The notes: a model not told the origin generated them from the sequence alone. A stretch of 64,000 nt of DNA from Pannonibacter phragmitetus DSM 14782 (GCF_000382365.1 NZ_KB908215.1:744001-808000); one strand, 5' to 3'; positions 43,833-53,268 are shown, numbered from the stretch's first letter. Program-made: numbers and translations.

Positions 43833-44630
43833 TCAGTAAAGGAAGATGTCCTTCTCTGCCAGCGTGTTGAAGAACTTGAGGCTTTTGAGCACGGCAAAAT
43901 GCCGCTCGCGCCGTGCAAGCTCCACCTTTGGCAGTTGCCGCCGCAGACGGTCATCAATGATCGAGGGCCGCGCCACAACGAAGGCCATTTCGGGAAGTCC
44001 GTCGAAGTGATGCCTCAGCGCCTCCTGCAGTTCCGCCTCGGTTGGCGGGTCCGGCAGCATGGGGCCGCTGGCCAGCAGCGGAAAGCCAAGCTTCAACGCA
44101 AAGCGGCTGAAACGGCGCAGCGCCCGCCCTTCCCCTTGCGGGTAGATGAGAAGCGGACGGGTGGCTAGGCCCTCAGCCTCCACCGCCCCCGCCAGCAGCC
44201 GAACCAGAGCCCGGTGGCGCATCAGGCCATCCGGCAGGGTGATGAATTGCGGCTCAGCGCCGAAATGCTCCATGAAGCTGCGGAGCTGGGCGGCCATCTC
44301 CTCAAGGATGATTTCGTCGGGCAGCAGCCCGAAGCCTGCGCGGCGGGCGAACCAGCCGGGGCTACGGAACGATGGCCCCAGCTCCTGCCGCCACCGCGGG
44401 CTCATCGGCTCACCGAAAGGGCCCGTGAGTGTCAATGTCAGGCCAACGAGCGCGTGGCTCGCGGCACCCTCCACCACTTCGCGCAAGGGCGCATATTCAC
44501 GCCGCCAGAGCTCGGAGAAAGCAAGACACCCCACGGCACTCAGACGGCCCTGCACCAAAAGCTCGCGGATCGCCCGGTCCGTGCCGAACGCGAAGCCATA
44601 ATCGACTGCCGCCAGGGTGATCCTTTTCAT
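43833..44630 (-). CDS. ChbG/HpnK (YdjC)-like carbohydrate deacetylase homologue, metal site degenerate
   Basis: 265 residues. The fold is recognised from TLAAVDYGFAFGTDRAIRELLVQGRLSAVGCLAFSELW and VGLTLTLTGPFGEPMSP. In active family members these read ADDYG and GLHLTLT, and later HxH supplies ligands; here the first Asp is Val, the His is Thr, and the later motif is FITLPDGLMRH. HpnK and ChbG deacetylate acetylated sugars (hopanoid-linked, chitooligosaccharide). It is the third gene of a minus-strand run after two glycosyltransferases, suggesting cell-envelope glycolipid metabolism, probably with altered or lost catalysis. Confidence 0.78.
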   Translation of the reverse strand: MKRITLAAVDYGFAFGTDRAIRELLVQGRLSAVGCLAFSELWRREYAPLREVVEGAASHALVGLTLTLTGPFGEPMSPRWRQELGPSFRSPGWFARRAGFGLLPDEIILEEMAAQLRSFMEHFGAEPQFITLPDGLMRHRALVRLLAGAVEAEGLATRPLLIYPQGEGRALRRFSRFALKLGFPLLASGPMLPDPPTEAELQEALRHHFDGLPEMAFVVARPSIIDDRLRRQLPKVELARRERHFAVLKSLKFFNTLAEKDIFLY

Positions 44631-44740
44631 TCCGCCCCCTACCCGCAATTTATCGCGGGGCACCATGCCTCTTTGCTAACCGCAAAAAGGCTTGGAATAC
44701 AATCGGAAACAGAATTCAGGCACGCCTTCGCGGCATCAGC

Positions 44741-46273
44741 CTATTGCGCGCCCATCCACAGCACGGGGTCAATCGGCTCCAGCGGCGAGCCTTCCGGCTG
44801 ATCGATGACATAGACCAGTAGATCTTCCAGCGGCACGCCCTCAACCTTGCGCGTGAGGGTTGCCACCAGCTCCACCCGGCCAAAGGTCTCCGACACGCGC
44901 TCCGCCGCATCGCGCCGCGCTTCGGTGACATAGAGCCCCGGCACGGAGAACAGCTCCGCCCCCGGCTGCGGCATCATCACATAGCGGATGCGGTCGTTGA
45001 GCTGGATGACCGGAATCTCCCCCCGGAAGGCAAAGGCCATCTGGCCATTGAGGCCATAGCCCATGGTGGCGATGTAGCCTGCCCCTTGCGCATCGGCGAT
45101 CTGGCGCAGTTCATCATGGATCTGCTGCCAGCCGCGCATCTGGAACGTGGGGTCCTTGCGGGCGAACTTGCCGGTGAAGGGCGACACCGCATGCACCTGT
45201 ACCGCAGCACCAAGCCCAAGCCCCAGCACGACCGCCACCGCGGCAAGCCCGCGCCAGAAGCGTGCTGTGCTTGCAGCCACAAACACAGCGGCCATGATGC
45301 AGAAAGCCGGGAACACGGGCGCTGGCCAGTTGCCCTGAACGCGCGAATGCAGCGCATGGACGAGCAGATAGGCAAGGAACGGCAGCGTGGTCAGCACGAT
45401 CAGCCCTGCGCCTGTCTCGCCCTTGCCCATGCGCCGGATCAGTTGCCACAGCCCGGCCAGCGCCGGAATGGCCACCAGCGGATTGAGCAGGCCGAGGAAG
45501 GCGCCGATGAACTCGATGATGAACTTTTCCGTCCAGTCACCGCGCCCGGCGCGGCCGAACTGCTTGTAGAACGAGGCCCAGTCATGGTCCGCATTCCACA
45601 TCAGCACCGGAGATAGCAGCGCAAGGGCGATCAGGCCGCCCACCCACAGCTGCCAGGACAGGAACCAGCGGCGGTTGGCGGGCATCAGCAGCCACAGCAC
45701 GATCCCGGCGCCAAGGAACAGAACGGAATATTTGGAGACGAGCCCAAAACCTGCGAACAGCCCCACTGCCAGCCACCAGCTGGGTTTTCCTGAAGCGGTG
45801 AGTTCCGCCAGAGCCCAGAGCGTCAGGCCCCAGAAGAACACGGAAGGCGCATCAGGCGTCGCCAGCACAGCGCCGACGCCGACGAGCAGCGTCGCGTTGA
45901 GGAACAGCACGGACAGCCCGGCCACGCGCGGGCCGAACAGCAGGAAGGCCGTGCGCCACAGCGCCAGCGACCCAATGGCCGCCGACAGGATGCTGACGAG
46001 CCGCAGCCCCAGCGCCGTGTCACCGGCCATCTGCTGACCCAGCCAGATCCACCAGGCCACCATCGGCGGGTGGTCGTAATAGCCGAAAGCCGGATAGAGG
46101 CCCCAGAGCCGGTAATAGCCCTCGTCCTCGACGATATAGGCGCTGGCGCCCGTCCACAGGCGCAGTGCCGTCAGCGCCAGCACCAGAAGGACAAGCAGTT
46201 TCGGCTGCAGCCAAAGCGGCAGGTCTGCCACGCTTTCGCGGCCTGTTCCCAATGCGCCCGTCTGTCCAGCCAT
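44741..46273 (-). CDS. Glycosyltransferase family 39 (ArnT/PMT-like) membrane protein
   Basis: 510 residues with about eleven membrane helices. The first periplasmic loop carries the acidic catalytic motif (ASAYIVEDEGYYRLWGLYPAFGYYDHPPMVAWWIWL), typical of GT39/ArnT enzymes that transfer a sugar from a polyprenyl-phosphate donor on the periplasmic side. The C-terminal soluble part (about residues 380-510) ends in a mixed beta region. It begins 13 bp after the GT2-GtrA gene, which probably makes or flips the lipid-linked sugar, so the pair may decorate lipid A or another envelope glycan. Confidence 0.92.
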   Translation of the reverse strand: MAGQTGALGTGRESVADLPLWLQPKLLVLLVLALTALRLWTGASAYIVEDEGYYRLWGLYPAFGYYDHPPMVAWWIWLGQQMAGDTALGLRLVSILSAAIGSLALWRTAFLLFGPRVAGLSVLFLNATLLVGVGAVLATPDAPSVFFWGLTLWALAELTASGKPSWWLAVGLFAGFGLVSKYSVLFLGAGIVLWLLMPANRRWFLSWQLWVGGLIALALLSPVLMWNADHDWASFYKQFGRAGRGDWTEKFIIEFIGAFLGLLNPLVAIPALAGLWQLIRRMGKGETGAGLIVLTTLPFLAYLLVHALHSRVQGNWPAPVFPAFCIMAAVFVAASTARFWRGLAAVAVVLGLGLGAAVQVHAVSPFTGKFARKDPTFQMRGWQQIHDELRQIADAQGAGYIATMGYGLNGQMAFAFRGEIPVIQLNDRIRYVMMPQPGAELFSVPGLYVTEARRDAAERVSETFGRVELVATLTRKVEGVPLEDLLVYVIDQPEGSPLEPIDPVLWMGAQ

Positions 46274-46286
46274 GATCAGGTCACCC

Positions 46287-47438
46287 TCAGGACTTGCGCC
46301 AGGTCAGCACGGAGGAGGCAGCGTAATTCCACACTGCACCCATCACCGCCCCGGCAGCGCCAGCAATCCACCACACCGGCTCGTTTTCATAGATCAGGTT
46401 GGCAACGCCCACATTGGCCAGCACGCCGACACTGCACACCGCATAGAAGGTGACGAGGCCGCGCAGCATGGCAAAGCCGGTCAGGCGCCGGTCGCGGTAG
46501 GTCAGCTGGTTGTTGAGGAGGAAGTTGGTGGTCATGGCGACGAAGGTCGCGGCAATCTGCGCCTGGTTGAAGTCTAGCTCCAGCGCCAGCAGCGACGCGC
46601 GCAGCGCCACCAGATGCACCAGCACGCCGCTGGCGCCCACAAGGCTGAACATGAGGAAGCGGACGGAGACCATGTCGCCGAGATACTTCGAGACCAGAAG
46701 GCCCAGATAATCCAGCGTCACCAGCGTATCGAGCTTGCTTTCCCCCTCCTGCCGCTCGCGGAAGACAAAGGGCAGCTCGCGGATGCGCAGGCGCCCCTCG
46801 CCGCTTGCCACGATATCCAGCAGGATCTTGAAGCCTTGAGCCGAGAGGCGCGGGGCAAGTTCATCGACCACTTCCCGCCGCAGCATGAAGAAGCCGCTCA
46901 TCGGGTCGGAGAGCGTCACCTTCAGCAGCTTGCGCGCCAGCGCGTTGGCGAAGTTGGAGCCCGCCTTGCGGATCGCGGACAGGCCCTCGCCGATATCGCC
47001 GCCTTCGACCTTGCGGCTGGCGACCGCCAGATCCACCTCGCCGGAGCGCAGCGCCGCCAGCATGCGCGGCAGCAGCGTCTCGTCATGCTGCATGTCCGCA
47101 TCCATCACCGCCACAAAGGGGGCAGACGACGCCAGCATGCCTTCGACGCAAGCGCCCGAAAGCCCGCGGCGTCCTACCCGGCGGATGACGCGGATGCGCG
47201 GATCTTCGGCGGCAATGGCGCGGGCTGCGGCGGCGGTGCCATCCGGTGAGTTGTCATCGACGAAGATGACTTCCCAGGCCACGCCTTCCAGCGCCTTGCG
47301 CAGCGCCGCAATCACCAGCGGCACGTTGCCCCGCTCATTATAGGTCGGCAGAACCACCGTGAGTTCCGGCGCAGCGCCATGTTGCGCCTCTGTCCGGTTC
47401 AGGCTCACATCCATGCGGAAAATCCGTTCTTCAATCAT
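46287..47438 (-). CDS. GT2 polyprenyl-phosphate sugar transferase fused to a GtrA membrane domain
   Basis: 383 residues. The N-terminal GT-A domain is DPM1-like: LTVVLPTYNERGNVPLVI, WEVIFVDDNSPDGTA, FVAVMDADMQHDETLLPRML (DAD is the metal-binding DXD), LAVASRKVEGG. The C-terminal 120 residues form four helices of a GtrA domain (RFLMFSLVGASGVLVHLVAL, FVAMTTNFLLNNQLTY, FYAVCSVGVLANVGVANLIY, MGAVWNYAASSVLTWR), which helps translocate the polyprenyl-linked sugar. It is the first gene of a three-gene operon and divergent from the globin gene. Confidence 0.93.
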   Translation of the reverse strand: MIEERIFRMDVSLNRTEAQHGAAPELTVVLPTYNERGNVPLVIAALRKALEGVAWEVIFVDDNSPDGTAAAARAIAAEDPRIRVIRRVGRRGLSGACVEGMLASSAPFVAVMDADMQHDETLLPRMLAALRSGEVDLAVASRKVEGGDIGEGLSAIRKAGSNFANALARKLLKVTLSDPMSGFFMLRREVVDELAPRLSAQGFKILLDIVASGEGRLRIRELPFVFRERQEGESKLDTLVTLDYLGLLVSKYLGDMVSVRFLMFSLVGASGVLVHLVALRASLLALELDFNQAQIAATFVAMTTNFLLNNQLTYRDRRLTGFAMLRGLVTFYAVCSVGVLANVGVANLIYENEPVWWIAGAAGAVMGAVWNYAASSVLTWRKS

Positions 47439-47614
47439 CTTGCGGCGGCCATCTGCCTGCCGGTCTGTTTGGCCGGGAACATAGCCAAAAGGCCGCCATT
47501 TGCAAGCGAGGCGCGGTTGACGCCAGCCTGCGGCCCCTTGCCGCCCGCGCAGCTTTTACCGTGCCTTTGTAAAGGGTCGCCGCTAGACTGGCGGCCTGAT
47601 CAGGAAAGCAGGCC

Positions 47615-48064
47615 ATGACCTCTGTCGATATCCGCCCCGCCGTCACCCGCGTGCCCATGCATGAAAGCATCACCCGCGAGGAGATCAACACGCTGGTGGA
47701 CAGCTTCTATGATGCCGTGCGCACCGACGAACGCCTCGGCCCCATTTTCGAGGCCCGCATGGCTGGGCACTGGGACGCGCATCTAGAACGGATGAAGGGC
47801 TTCTGGGGCTCCGTGCTGCTGAAAACCGGTGAGTACAAGGGCCGGCCGGTGCCTACCCACCTGCCCATGCGCCAGGAGGTGGAAAGCGATGATTTCCGCC
47901 GCTGGCTCGCCCTCTTCCGCCAGACCGCCCGCCACGTCTTTGCCAACCCGGAAGCTGCCGCCATCGTCATCCGCCAGGCAGAACGCATCGCCACCAGCCT
48001 CTGGCTCGCCATGCTCGGCACCCCCTTCGACCGCCCGCCGGGATTTCTGTTCGGGGAGGAATAG
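47615..48064 (+). CDS. Group III truncated haemoglobin
   Basis: 149 residues with a 2-on-2 globin pattern: ITREEINTLVDSFYDAVRTDERLGPIFEARM, WDAHLERMKGFWGSVLLKTGEYKGRPVPTHLPM (CD/E region), and the F-helix with proximal His in WLALFRQTARHVFANPEAA. Group III proteins (Campylobacter Ctb-like) bind oxygen and NO tightly and are linked to nitrosative stress or oxygen handling; this role is not proven here. Monocistronic and divergent from the glycosyltransferase operon. Confidence 0.9.
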   Translation: MTSVDIRPAVTRVPMHESITREEINTLVDSFYDAVRTDERLGPIFEARMAGHWDAHLERMKGFWGSVLLKTGEYKGRPVPTHLPMRQEVESDDFRRWLALFRQTARHVFANPEAAAIVIRQAERIATSLWLAMLGTPFDRPPGFLFGEE

Positions 48065-48193
48065 GGGGAAGGCGCGCTCTTTTGAGCACAGCGCCCCTTT
48101 TCCACCTTGAGCTACGATATGCAGGCTTCGTGGATGAAGCCAGAGACAGATGGGGAAGGTCTGAAGTCTCGTTACTCCGGCACGGCGTTTCAG

Positions 48194-48233
48194 CCCCCCT
48201 CCCCCTGGTGGGGAGGGGCAAGGGGGTGGGGGG
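48194..48233 (+). repeat. C/G-rich intergenic element (inverted pair, left copy)
   Basis: CCCCCTCCCCCT followed by GGTGGGGAGGGG, then CAAGGGGGTGGGG; palindromic core CCCTCCCC/GGGGAGGG. The right copy is inverted at 48342-48384. Confidence 0.8.
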
Positions 48234-48341
48234 AAAGACCTTTCCGTCTGGCAAAGTCTCCATTGATTACAGACAGCTTCTCTTCTCCTCTCCAGCCTCT
48301 TCAGGAAAAGCTAATTTTTTCAAAATCTTGCGGACTCAGAG

Positions 48342-48384
48342 CCCCCCACCCCTTACCCCTCCCCACGAGGGGGAGGGGGGCGGA
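48342..48384 (-). repeat. C/G-rich intergenic element (inverted pair, right copy)
   Basis: Read on the minus strand it repeats CCCCCTCCCCCT, CGTGGGGAGGGG and TAAGGGGTGGGG of the left copy with few differences. Confidence 0.8.
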
Positions 48385-48705
48385 GAGACCCTGTCACAGA
48401 GCAGATGCATCACTGCGGGCGATGTCCGAACCTGATATGTGAATCCGGTAGCCTTAAGGGGGAGGGAAACTGAACCGCCGTGCTGTGCAGGGCAAACAGC
48501 CTTTTTCCCCTGCCACCCATTTCAAACGCCGCCCACCACAGGAAGAGGGCATGCAGGCTGAAAACAGGCACTCCCCCTTCCCCGCCCAATGCCTTGCCCG
48601 GCGGGCTGGTTTCGTCTAGGAAACAGCCAGACGTTTCAGGGGCATGAAAGCCGCTGGACATGACCGCAAGCCTGTTGCACAGCATCCCGGAAAGCAGCCT
48701 GTTCC

Positions 48706-50241
48706 ATGTCAAATCCGAAGACCCAGAAACTGAAGGCGCGGCTGCCGCGCGGCTTTGTTGACCGTTCGGCAGCGGATATCCGCGCCACGGAAGAAATGGT
48801 CGCGAAGATCAAGGCGGTTTACGAGCTTTACGGGTTTGATCCGGTCGAGACGCCGATGTTCGAATACACCGACTGCCTCGGCAAGTTCCTGCCCGATACG
48901 GACCGGCCGAATGCGGGCGTCTTCTCCGTGCAGGATGATGACGAACAGTGGCTGAGCCTGCGTTATGACCTGACGGCCCCGCTCGCCCGCCATGTTGCCG
49001 AGCACATCAACGAGATCCAGCTGCCGTTCCGCAGCTACCGGGCGGGCTGGGTGTTCCGCAACGAAAAGCCCGGCCCTGGCCGCTTCCGCCAGTTCATGCA
49101 GTTCGACGCCGACAGCGTCGGCGCGCCGGGCGTCGGGGCTGACGCGGAAATGTGCATGATGTTCGCCGACACGCTGGAGGCCCTGGGGCTGAAGGGCCAG
49201 TATGTGGTGCGCGTCAACAACCGCAAGGTTCTGGACGGCGTGCTGGAAGCCATCGGCCTTGGCGGCGAGGCGGACGGCGAACAGCGCCTGACCGTGCTGC
49301 GCGCCATGGACAAGTTCGACAAGTTCGACAGCGAAGGTGTGCGCCTGCTGCTGGGCGCCGGGCGCAAGGACGAGAGCGGCGACTTCACCAAGGGCGCCGG
49401 GCTTGCGGACGCTGCCATCGCCGCCATCATCGAAATTCTGGAAGGCGGTTCGCTGGAAGCCCTGCTGGCTGATGGCGAGGACCTCGCCTTCAAGACCCCG
49501 GCTCTGGCGGCCCTACCCTTCAATGCCGCGCTGCACGATGGCTTCTCGGAGCTGCGCGCCATCTCCGGCCTCGTCCGCGCTGCGGGCTATGGTGCCGAGC
49601 GCATCAAGATCGACACCTCCGTTGTGCGCGGCCTCGAATATTACACCGGCCCTGTCTATGAGGCCGAGCTGCTGTTCCCCGTCACCAATGAAAAGGGTGA
49701 GGTGGTGCAGTTCGGCTCCGTTGGCGGCGGCGGGCGCTATGACGGGCTGGTGAAGCGCTTCACGGGCCGTGATGTTCCGGCCACGGGCTTTTCCATCGGC
49801 GTGTCGCGCCTGATGAGCGCGCTGAAGAACCTCGGCAAGCTGCAGGGCAGCGAGACGCTGCCGCCGGTTCTCGTCACCGTCATGGACGGCGATGCAGACG
49901 CCATGGCCAGCTATCAGGCCATGACCCAGCAGCTGCGGCAGGCCGGCATCCGCGCCGAGATGTATCAGGGCAACTGGAAGAAATTCGGCAACCAGCTGAA
50001 ATATGCCGACAAGCGCGGCTGCCCCCTCGCCATCATTCAAGGTTCCGATGAGCGAGCCAACGGCGAAATTCAGATCAAGGACTTGATCGAGGGCAAGCGT
50101 CTTTCAGGTGAAATAACCGACAATGTAACATGGCGCGAAAGCCGCCCGGCACAGGTGACTGTGGCCGCAGGCGAGCTGGTGAAAACCGTGAAGCGCATGC
50201 TGGCCGGGCAGGCCGAAGACCGCGCCCGTGCGGCAAGCTGA
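48706..50241 (+). CDS. hisS: Histidyl-tRNA synthetase (alphaproteobacterial type)
   Basis: 511-residue class II synthetase. Motif 2 region [28 protein letters not shown], the HisA-type box [16 protein letters not shown], glycine-rich motif 3 [17 protein letters not shown] and FSIGVSRLM, then the anticodon-binding domain ([19 protein letters not shown]..). It is longer than the E. coli enzyme (424 residues) and has the diverged motif 2 that in alphaproteobacteria has co-evolved with a tRNA-His lacking the extra G-1, as known from the literature. It heads an operon with hisZ and hisG, whose product HisZ is a HisRS paralogue. Confidence 0.96.
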   Translation: MSNPKTQKLKARLPRGFVDRSAADIRATEEMVAKIKAVYELYGFDPVETPMFEYTDCLGKFLPDTDRPNAGVFSVQDDDEQWLSLRYDLTAPLARHVAEHINEIQLPFRSYRAGWVFRNEKPGPGRFRQFMQFDADSVGAPGVGADAEMCMMFADTLEALGLKGQYVVRVNNRKVLDGVLEAIGLGGEADGEQRLTVLRAMDKFDKFDSEGVRLLLGAGRKDESGDFTKGAGLADAAIAAIIEILEGGSLEALLADGEDLAFKTPALAALPFNAALHDGFSELRAISGLVRAAGYGAERIKIDTSVVRGLEYYTGPVYEAELLFPVTNEKGEVVQFGSVGGGGRYDGLVKRFTGRDVPATGFSIGVSRLMSALKNLGKLQGSETLPPVLVTVMDGDADAMASYQAMTQQLRQAGIRAEMYQGNWKKFGNQLKYADKRGCPLAIIQGSDERANGEIQIKDLIEGKRLSGEITDNVTWRESRPAQVTVAAGELVKTVKRMLAGQAEDRARAAS

Positions 50242-50251
50242 GGACAGGACG

Positions 50252-51421
50252 ATGACGGGAAGCACCGCAGCAAACGGATCAGGGGCTGATGCCGGCACCG
50301 CAAGGCTGGCCGCAACCGCACTGGCGCGGCTGCAGGCCGCCGGGCATACGCGCATCGACCCGCCGATCCTGCAGCCTGCGGACACGTTTCTGGATCTGGT
50401 GGGCGAGGACATCCGCCGCCGCCTGTTCCTGACAAACGGTGCCGATGGGCCGGAGCTGTGCCTGCGCCCGGACTTCACCATTCCCGTCTGCCGCCAGCAC
50501 CTCGAAAGCGAACCGGCCAACCGGCGCGATGACTATTGCTACGCGGGCCCCGTGTTCCGCCAGCGCCCCGGCGGCATTGGCGAGATCCCGCAGGTGGGCG
50601 CCGAAAGCCTTGGCCGTAGCGACCGGGAACAGGCGGATGCTGCCATGCTGGCGCTGGCGACCGGCGTGCTGGCCGATCTTGGCATCAGCGATCCGGTGAT
50701 CCGCATCGGCGACGAAACGCTCTTCACCGCCGTTCTTGCCGGGCTGAACCTGCCCGTGGTGTGGCAGCGCCGCCTGCGCGGCCTGTTCGGCGAGACGGCC
50801 CGGCTGGACGCGGCCATCGCCCGCATGGGTGGCGAAGCCGTGCAGGATGACAGCGCCACCCGCCTCGGCTTCCTCGCCGCGCTCGACGGCGCCAACCATG
50901 AAGCCGCGCAGCAGGTGGTCACCGATCTTCTGTCCATCGCGGGCATCACCGCCGTGGCCGGGCGCAGTGCCAGCGAAATTGCCGAACGCTTTCTGGAGCA
51001 GGCCGCCCTTGCCAACGGCTCGGGCGCCAATGCGGGCGCGGCGGCCACCTTGCGCGAATATCTCTCCATCAAGGGCCAGCCGGATGTGGCGCTTGGCGAG
51101 CTGAAGGCCTTCGCCAGCCGTCATGGACTGGATCTTTCCGGCCCGCTTGCCGCCTTCGAGGCCCGGCTTACGGCCATCAATGCACACGGCCTTGCCGCCT
51201 CGCGCATGCAGTTTGCCGCCGACTTCGGCCGCCGCCTCGACTATTACACCGGCTTCGTTTTCGAGATGACCGCCGCAGGCCATGACCTGCCGGGGCAGAT
51301 CGTCGGCGGCGGGCGCTATGACAAGCTTCTGCGGCTGCTGGGCGCCCCGCACGAGGTGCCTGCAGTCGGCTTTTCGCTGTGGCTCGACCGGCTGCAGACC
51401 GTTCTGGAGGCACGCGCATGA
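50252..51421 (+). CDS. hisZ: ATP phosphoribosyltransferase regulatory subunit
   Basis: 389-residue HisRS-like protein without aminoacylation activity, which in other bacteria activates and confers histidine feedback on short HisG. HisRS fold traces: LCLRPDFTIPVCRQHL, YCYAGPVFRQRPGGIGEIPQVGAESLG, FGRRLDYYTGFVFEM and QIVGGGRYDKLLRLLG. It lacks the anticodon-binding domain. ATG 50252 is preceded by GAGGACAGG and lies 10 bp after hisS. The stop overlaps the hisG start by 4 bp (ATGA), giving translational coupling. Confidence 0.94.
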   Translation: MTGSTAANGSGADAGTARLAATALARLQAAGHTRIDPPILQPADTFLDLVGEDIRRRLFLTNGADGPELCLRPDFTIPVCRQHLESEPANRRDDYCYAGPVFRQRPGGIGEIPQVGAESLGRSDREQADAAMLALATGVLADLGISDPVIRIGDETLFTAVLAGLNLPVVWQRRLRGLFGETARLDAAIARMGGEAVQDDSATRLGFLAALDGANHEAAQQVVTDLLSIAGITAVAGRSASEIAERFLEQAALANGSGANAGAAATLREYLSIKGQPDVALGELKAFASRHGLDLSGPLAAFEARLTAINAHGLAASRMQFAADFGRRLDYYTGFVFEMTAAGHDLPGQIVGGGRYDKLLRLLGAPHEVPAVGFSLWLDRLQTVLEARA

Positions 51422-52386
51422 CCCGTCTGATCATCGGCATTCCTTCCAAGGGCCGCCTGCAGGAAAAGACCTCCGAGTTCTTCGCAGCCAGCGGGCTGCG
51501 GATCGTCCAGCCGGGCGGCGACCGCAACTACCGGGGTGCCATCAAGGGGCTGGAGGATGCGGAAATCGCCTTCCTCTCCGCCTCCGAGATTGCGCGCGAA
51601 CTGGCGGAAGGCACCATCCACTTCGGCATTACCGGGCTGGATCTGGTGCATGAGAGCATCGCCGCGCCGGAACGCCTCGTGCATGTCGTCACTCCGCTCG
51701 GCTTCGGCCCGGCGGATGTTGTCGCCGCCGTGCCCAAGGCCTGGATCGACGTGGAGACCATGGCCGACCTTGGCGACGTTGCGTCCGACTTCCGCGCCCG
51801 CCATGGCCGCAGCCTGCGGGTGGCGACCAAATACGTGAACCTGACCCGCGCCTTCTTCGCTCGTCAGGGCATCGCCGATTACCGCATCGTTGAAAGCGCC
51901 GGCGCCACGGAAGGCGCTCCTGCGGCCGGCTCTGCGGAACTCATTGTCGACATCACCACCACCGGCTCGACGCTGGAAGCCAACGCGCTGAAGATCCTGA
52001 AGGACGGCGTCATCCTGAAGAGCCAGGCGCATCTTGTCGCCTCGCTGAAGGCGGACTGGAGCGAAACGGCACTGGGCGCGGCACGCACCATTCTGGACCG
52101 GGTGGCGGCAGAAGAAACCGCAAGGGGCCTGCGCATTGTCCGTGCGCTCGTCACCGATCCGCGTGGCGCGGTAAAGGCCGTGCTGCCGCTGGGGGCTGAA
52201 CTTGCCTTCGGTCATCCGGCCGACGAAACGGTTCTCGCCCTGCTCTGCCCCAAGGATCAGGTGGCCGACTGTGCCCAGAAGCTGATCGAGCATGGCGCCC
52301 AGACGGTCAGCGTCGAGACGCCGGACTACATCTTCCGCAGCACCAACCGCCTGTTCGATCCGCTGGCGGAGAAGGTGCGGCGCTGA
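51418..52386 (+). CDS. hisG: ATP phosphoribosyltransferase, catalytic subunit
   Basis: First enzyme of histidine synthesis (PRPP + ATP). 322 residues. Catalytic core: IGIPSKGRLQEKTSEFF, GAIKGLEDAEIAFLSASEIARELAEGTIHFGITGLDLV, and the PRPP-binding loop AELIVDITTTGSTLEANAL. After the core (about residue 215) another 100 residues follow (VRALVTDPRGAVKAVLPLGAELAFGHPADETVLALLCPKDQ), longer than the roughly 210-230-residue short form that usually depends on HisZ, yet hisZ is adjacent and overlapping. Whether this tail is a regulatory ACT-like domain is unclear. Confidence 0.94.
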   Translation: MTRLIIGIPSKGRLQEKTSEFFAASGLRIVQPGGDRNYRGAIKGLEDAEIAFLSASEIARELAEGTIHFGITGLDLVHESIAAPERLVHVVTPLGFGPADVVAAVPKAWIDVETMADLGDVASDFRARHGRSLRVATKYVNLTRAFFARQGIADYRIVESAGATEGAPAAGSAELIVDITTTGSTLEANALKILKDGVILKSQAHLVASLKADWSETALGAARTILDRVAAEETARGLRIVRALVTDPRGAVKAVLPLGAELAFGHPADETVLALLCPKDQVADCAQKLIEHGAQTVSVETPDYIFRSTNRLFDPLAEKVRR

Positions 52387-52429
52387 AAAAAATGGCCGCC
52401 TTGCGGGCTAGAAAACGCAAGGCGGCCAG
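52386..52429 (-). terminator. Terminator between hisG and tag (best on minus strand)
   Basis: 13-bp perfect stem TGGCCGCCTTGCG/CGCAAGGCGGCCA with a 10-nt loop; on the minus strand seven T follow. It may also stop hisSZG transcription, though the plus-strand T tract is poor. Confidence 0.85.
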
Positions 52430-52535
52430 TTTCATCGGGGGAAGACCGGTGCGCCGCGCGGGGGGCTGCGGCACCGGCAACCGTTTCTGCAACAGCTTCA
52501 CGGTATGAGATGTACGCGGAAGGCTGCCCGGTGGA

Positions 52536-53174
52536 TCAGACCGGCACGGCAACCGGCCGCACGAACGTAGCCCGGTATTCTTCAAGCGGCGCCCGGCGGC
52601 AGCAGCCTTCAAGGTGGTCATTCACCAGTCCCATCGCCTGCATGAAGGCATAGACGGTGGTTGGCCCCACGAAACTCCAGCCGCGCTTCTTGAGGTCCTT
52701 GGACAGGGCCACACTTTCCGCTGACTGGGTGATTTGCGACAGGGTGGCACGGTCGCAGCGCAAGGGACGCGCCTCCGGCTTCGGCTCGAAACGCCAGAAA
52801 TAGGCGGCAAGCGACCCGAACTCGGCTTTCAACTCTATGGCGCGCCGGGCGTTGTTGATGGTGGAGACGATCTTACCACGGTGGCGCACGATCCCGGTGT
52901 CGGCAAGGCAGCGGGCAATGTCCTCATCCCCGAACCCGGCGACCTTGTTGAAATCAAACCCGGCAAAAGCCGCGCGGAAGCCTTCACGCTTGCGCAGGAT
53001 CGTCAGCCAGGACAGGCCGGACTGGAAGCCTTCGAGGCAGATCTTCTCGAACAGGCGGTGATCGTCCCTGACGGGCCAGCCCCATTCCTCATCGTGATAG
53101 ATGCGGTAATCCTCGAGCCCCCCATACCATTTGCAGCGGTGCTGGCCATCGGCGCCCTCAATCAATCCATCCAT
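52536..53174 (-). CDS. tag: DNA-3-methyladenine glycosylase I
   Basis: 212 residues; excises 3-methyladenine from alkylated DNA. N-terminal zinc ligands in RCKWYGGLEDYRIYHDEEWG (Cys, His) and C-terminal ones in LVNDHLEGCCRR (His, Cys). Core segments: DDHRLFEKICLEGFQSGLSWLTILRKREGFRAAF and the Tag-specific SKDLKKRGWSFVGPTTVYAFMQAMG. ATG 53174 is preceded by GGAGG; the GTG at 53189 is less likely. Monocistronic with its own terminator. Confidence 0.95.
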   Translation of the reverse strand: MDGLIEGADGQHRCKWYGGLEDYRIYHDEEWGWPVRDDHRLFEKICLEGFQSGLSWLTILRKREGFRAAFAGFDFNKVAGFGDEDIARCLADTGIVRHRGKIVSTINNARRAIELKAEFGSLAAYFWRFEPKPEARPLRCDRATLSQITQSAESVALSKDLKKRGWSFVGPTTVYAFMQAMGLVNDHLEGCCRRAPLEEYRATFVRPVAVPV

Positions 53175-53241
53175 CACCGCCTCCGGCACAGGTATTTGTT
53201 CTTTTTTTGTTCTATATTCTTTTCATCCATGCCGCAAACGA

Positions 53242-53268
53242 AAAAAGCCGGCGCGAAGGCCGGCTTTT
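53242..53268 (-). terminator. Rho-independent terminator of cheZ
   Basis: 10-bp stem AAAAGCCGGC/GCCGGCTTTT with a 6-nt loop; on the minus strand it ends in six T. Confidence 0.85.

Larger units (their letters stand above)
48065..48705. other. Intergenic region before hisS, with repeats and no gene
   Basis: About 640 bp. The middle is an inverted pair of C/G-rich elements (48194-48233 and 48342-48384) about 110 bp apart. The rest has several short open frames without ribosome binding sites or domain features. The hisS promoter probably lies in the last 150 bp but is not clear by eye. Confidence 0.5.
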
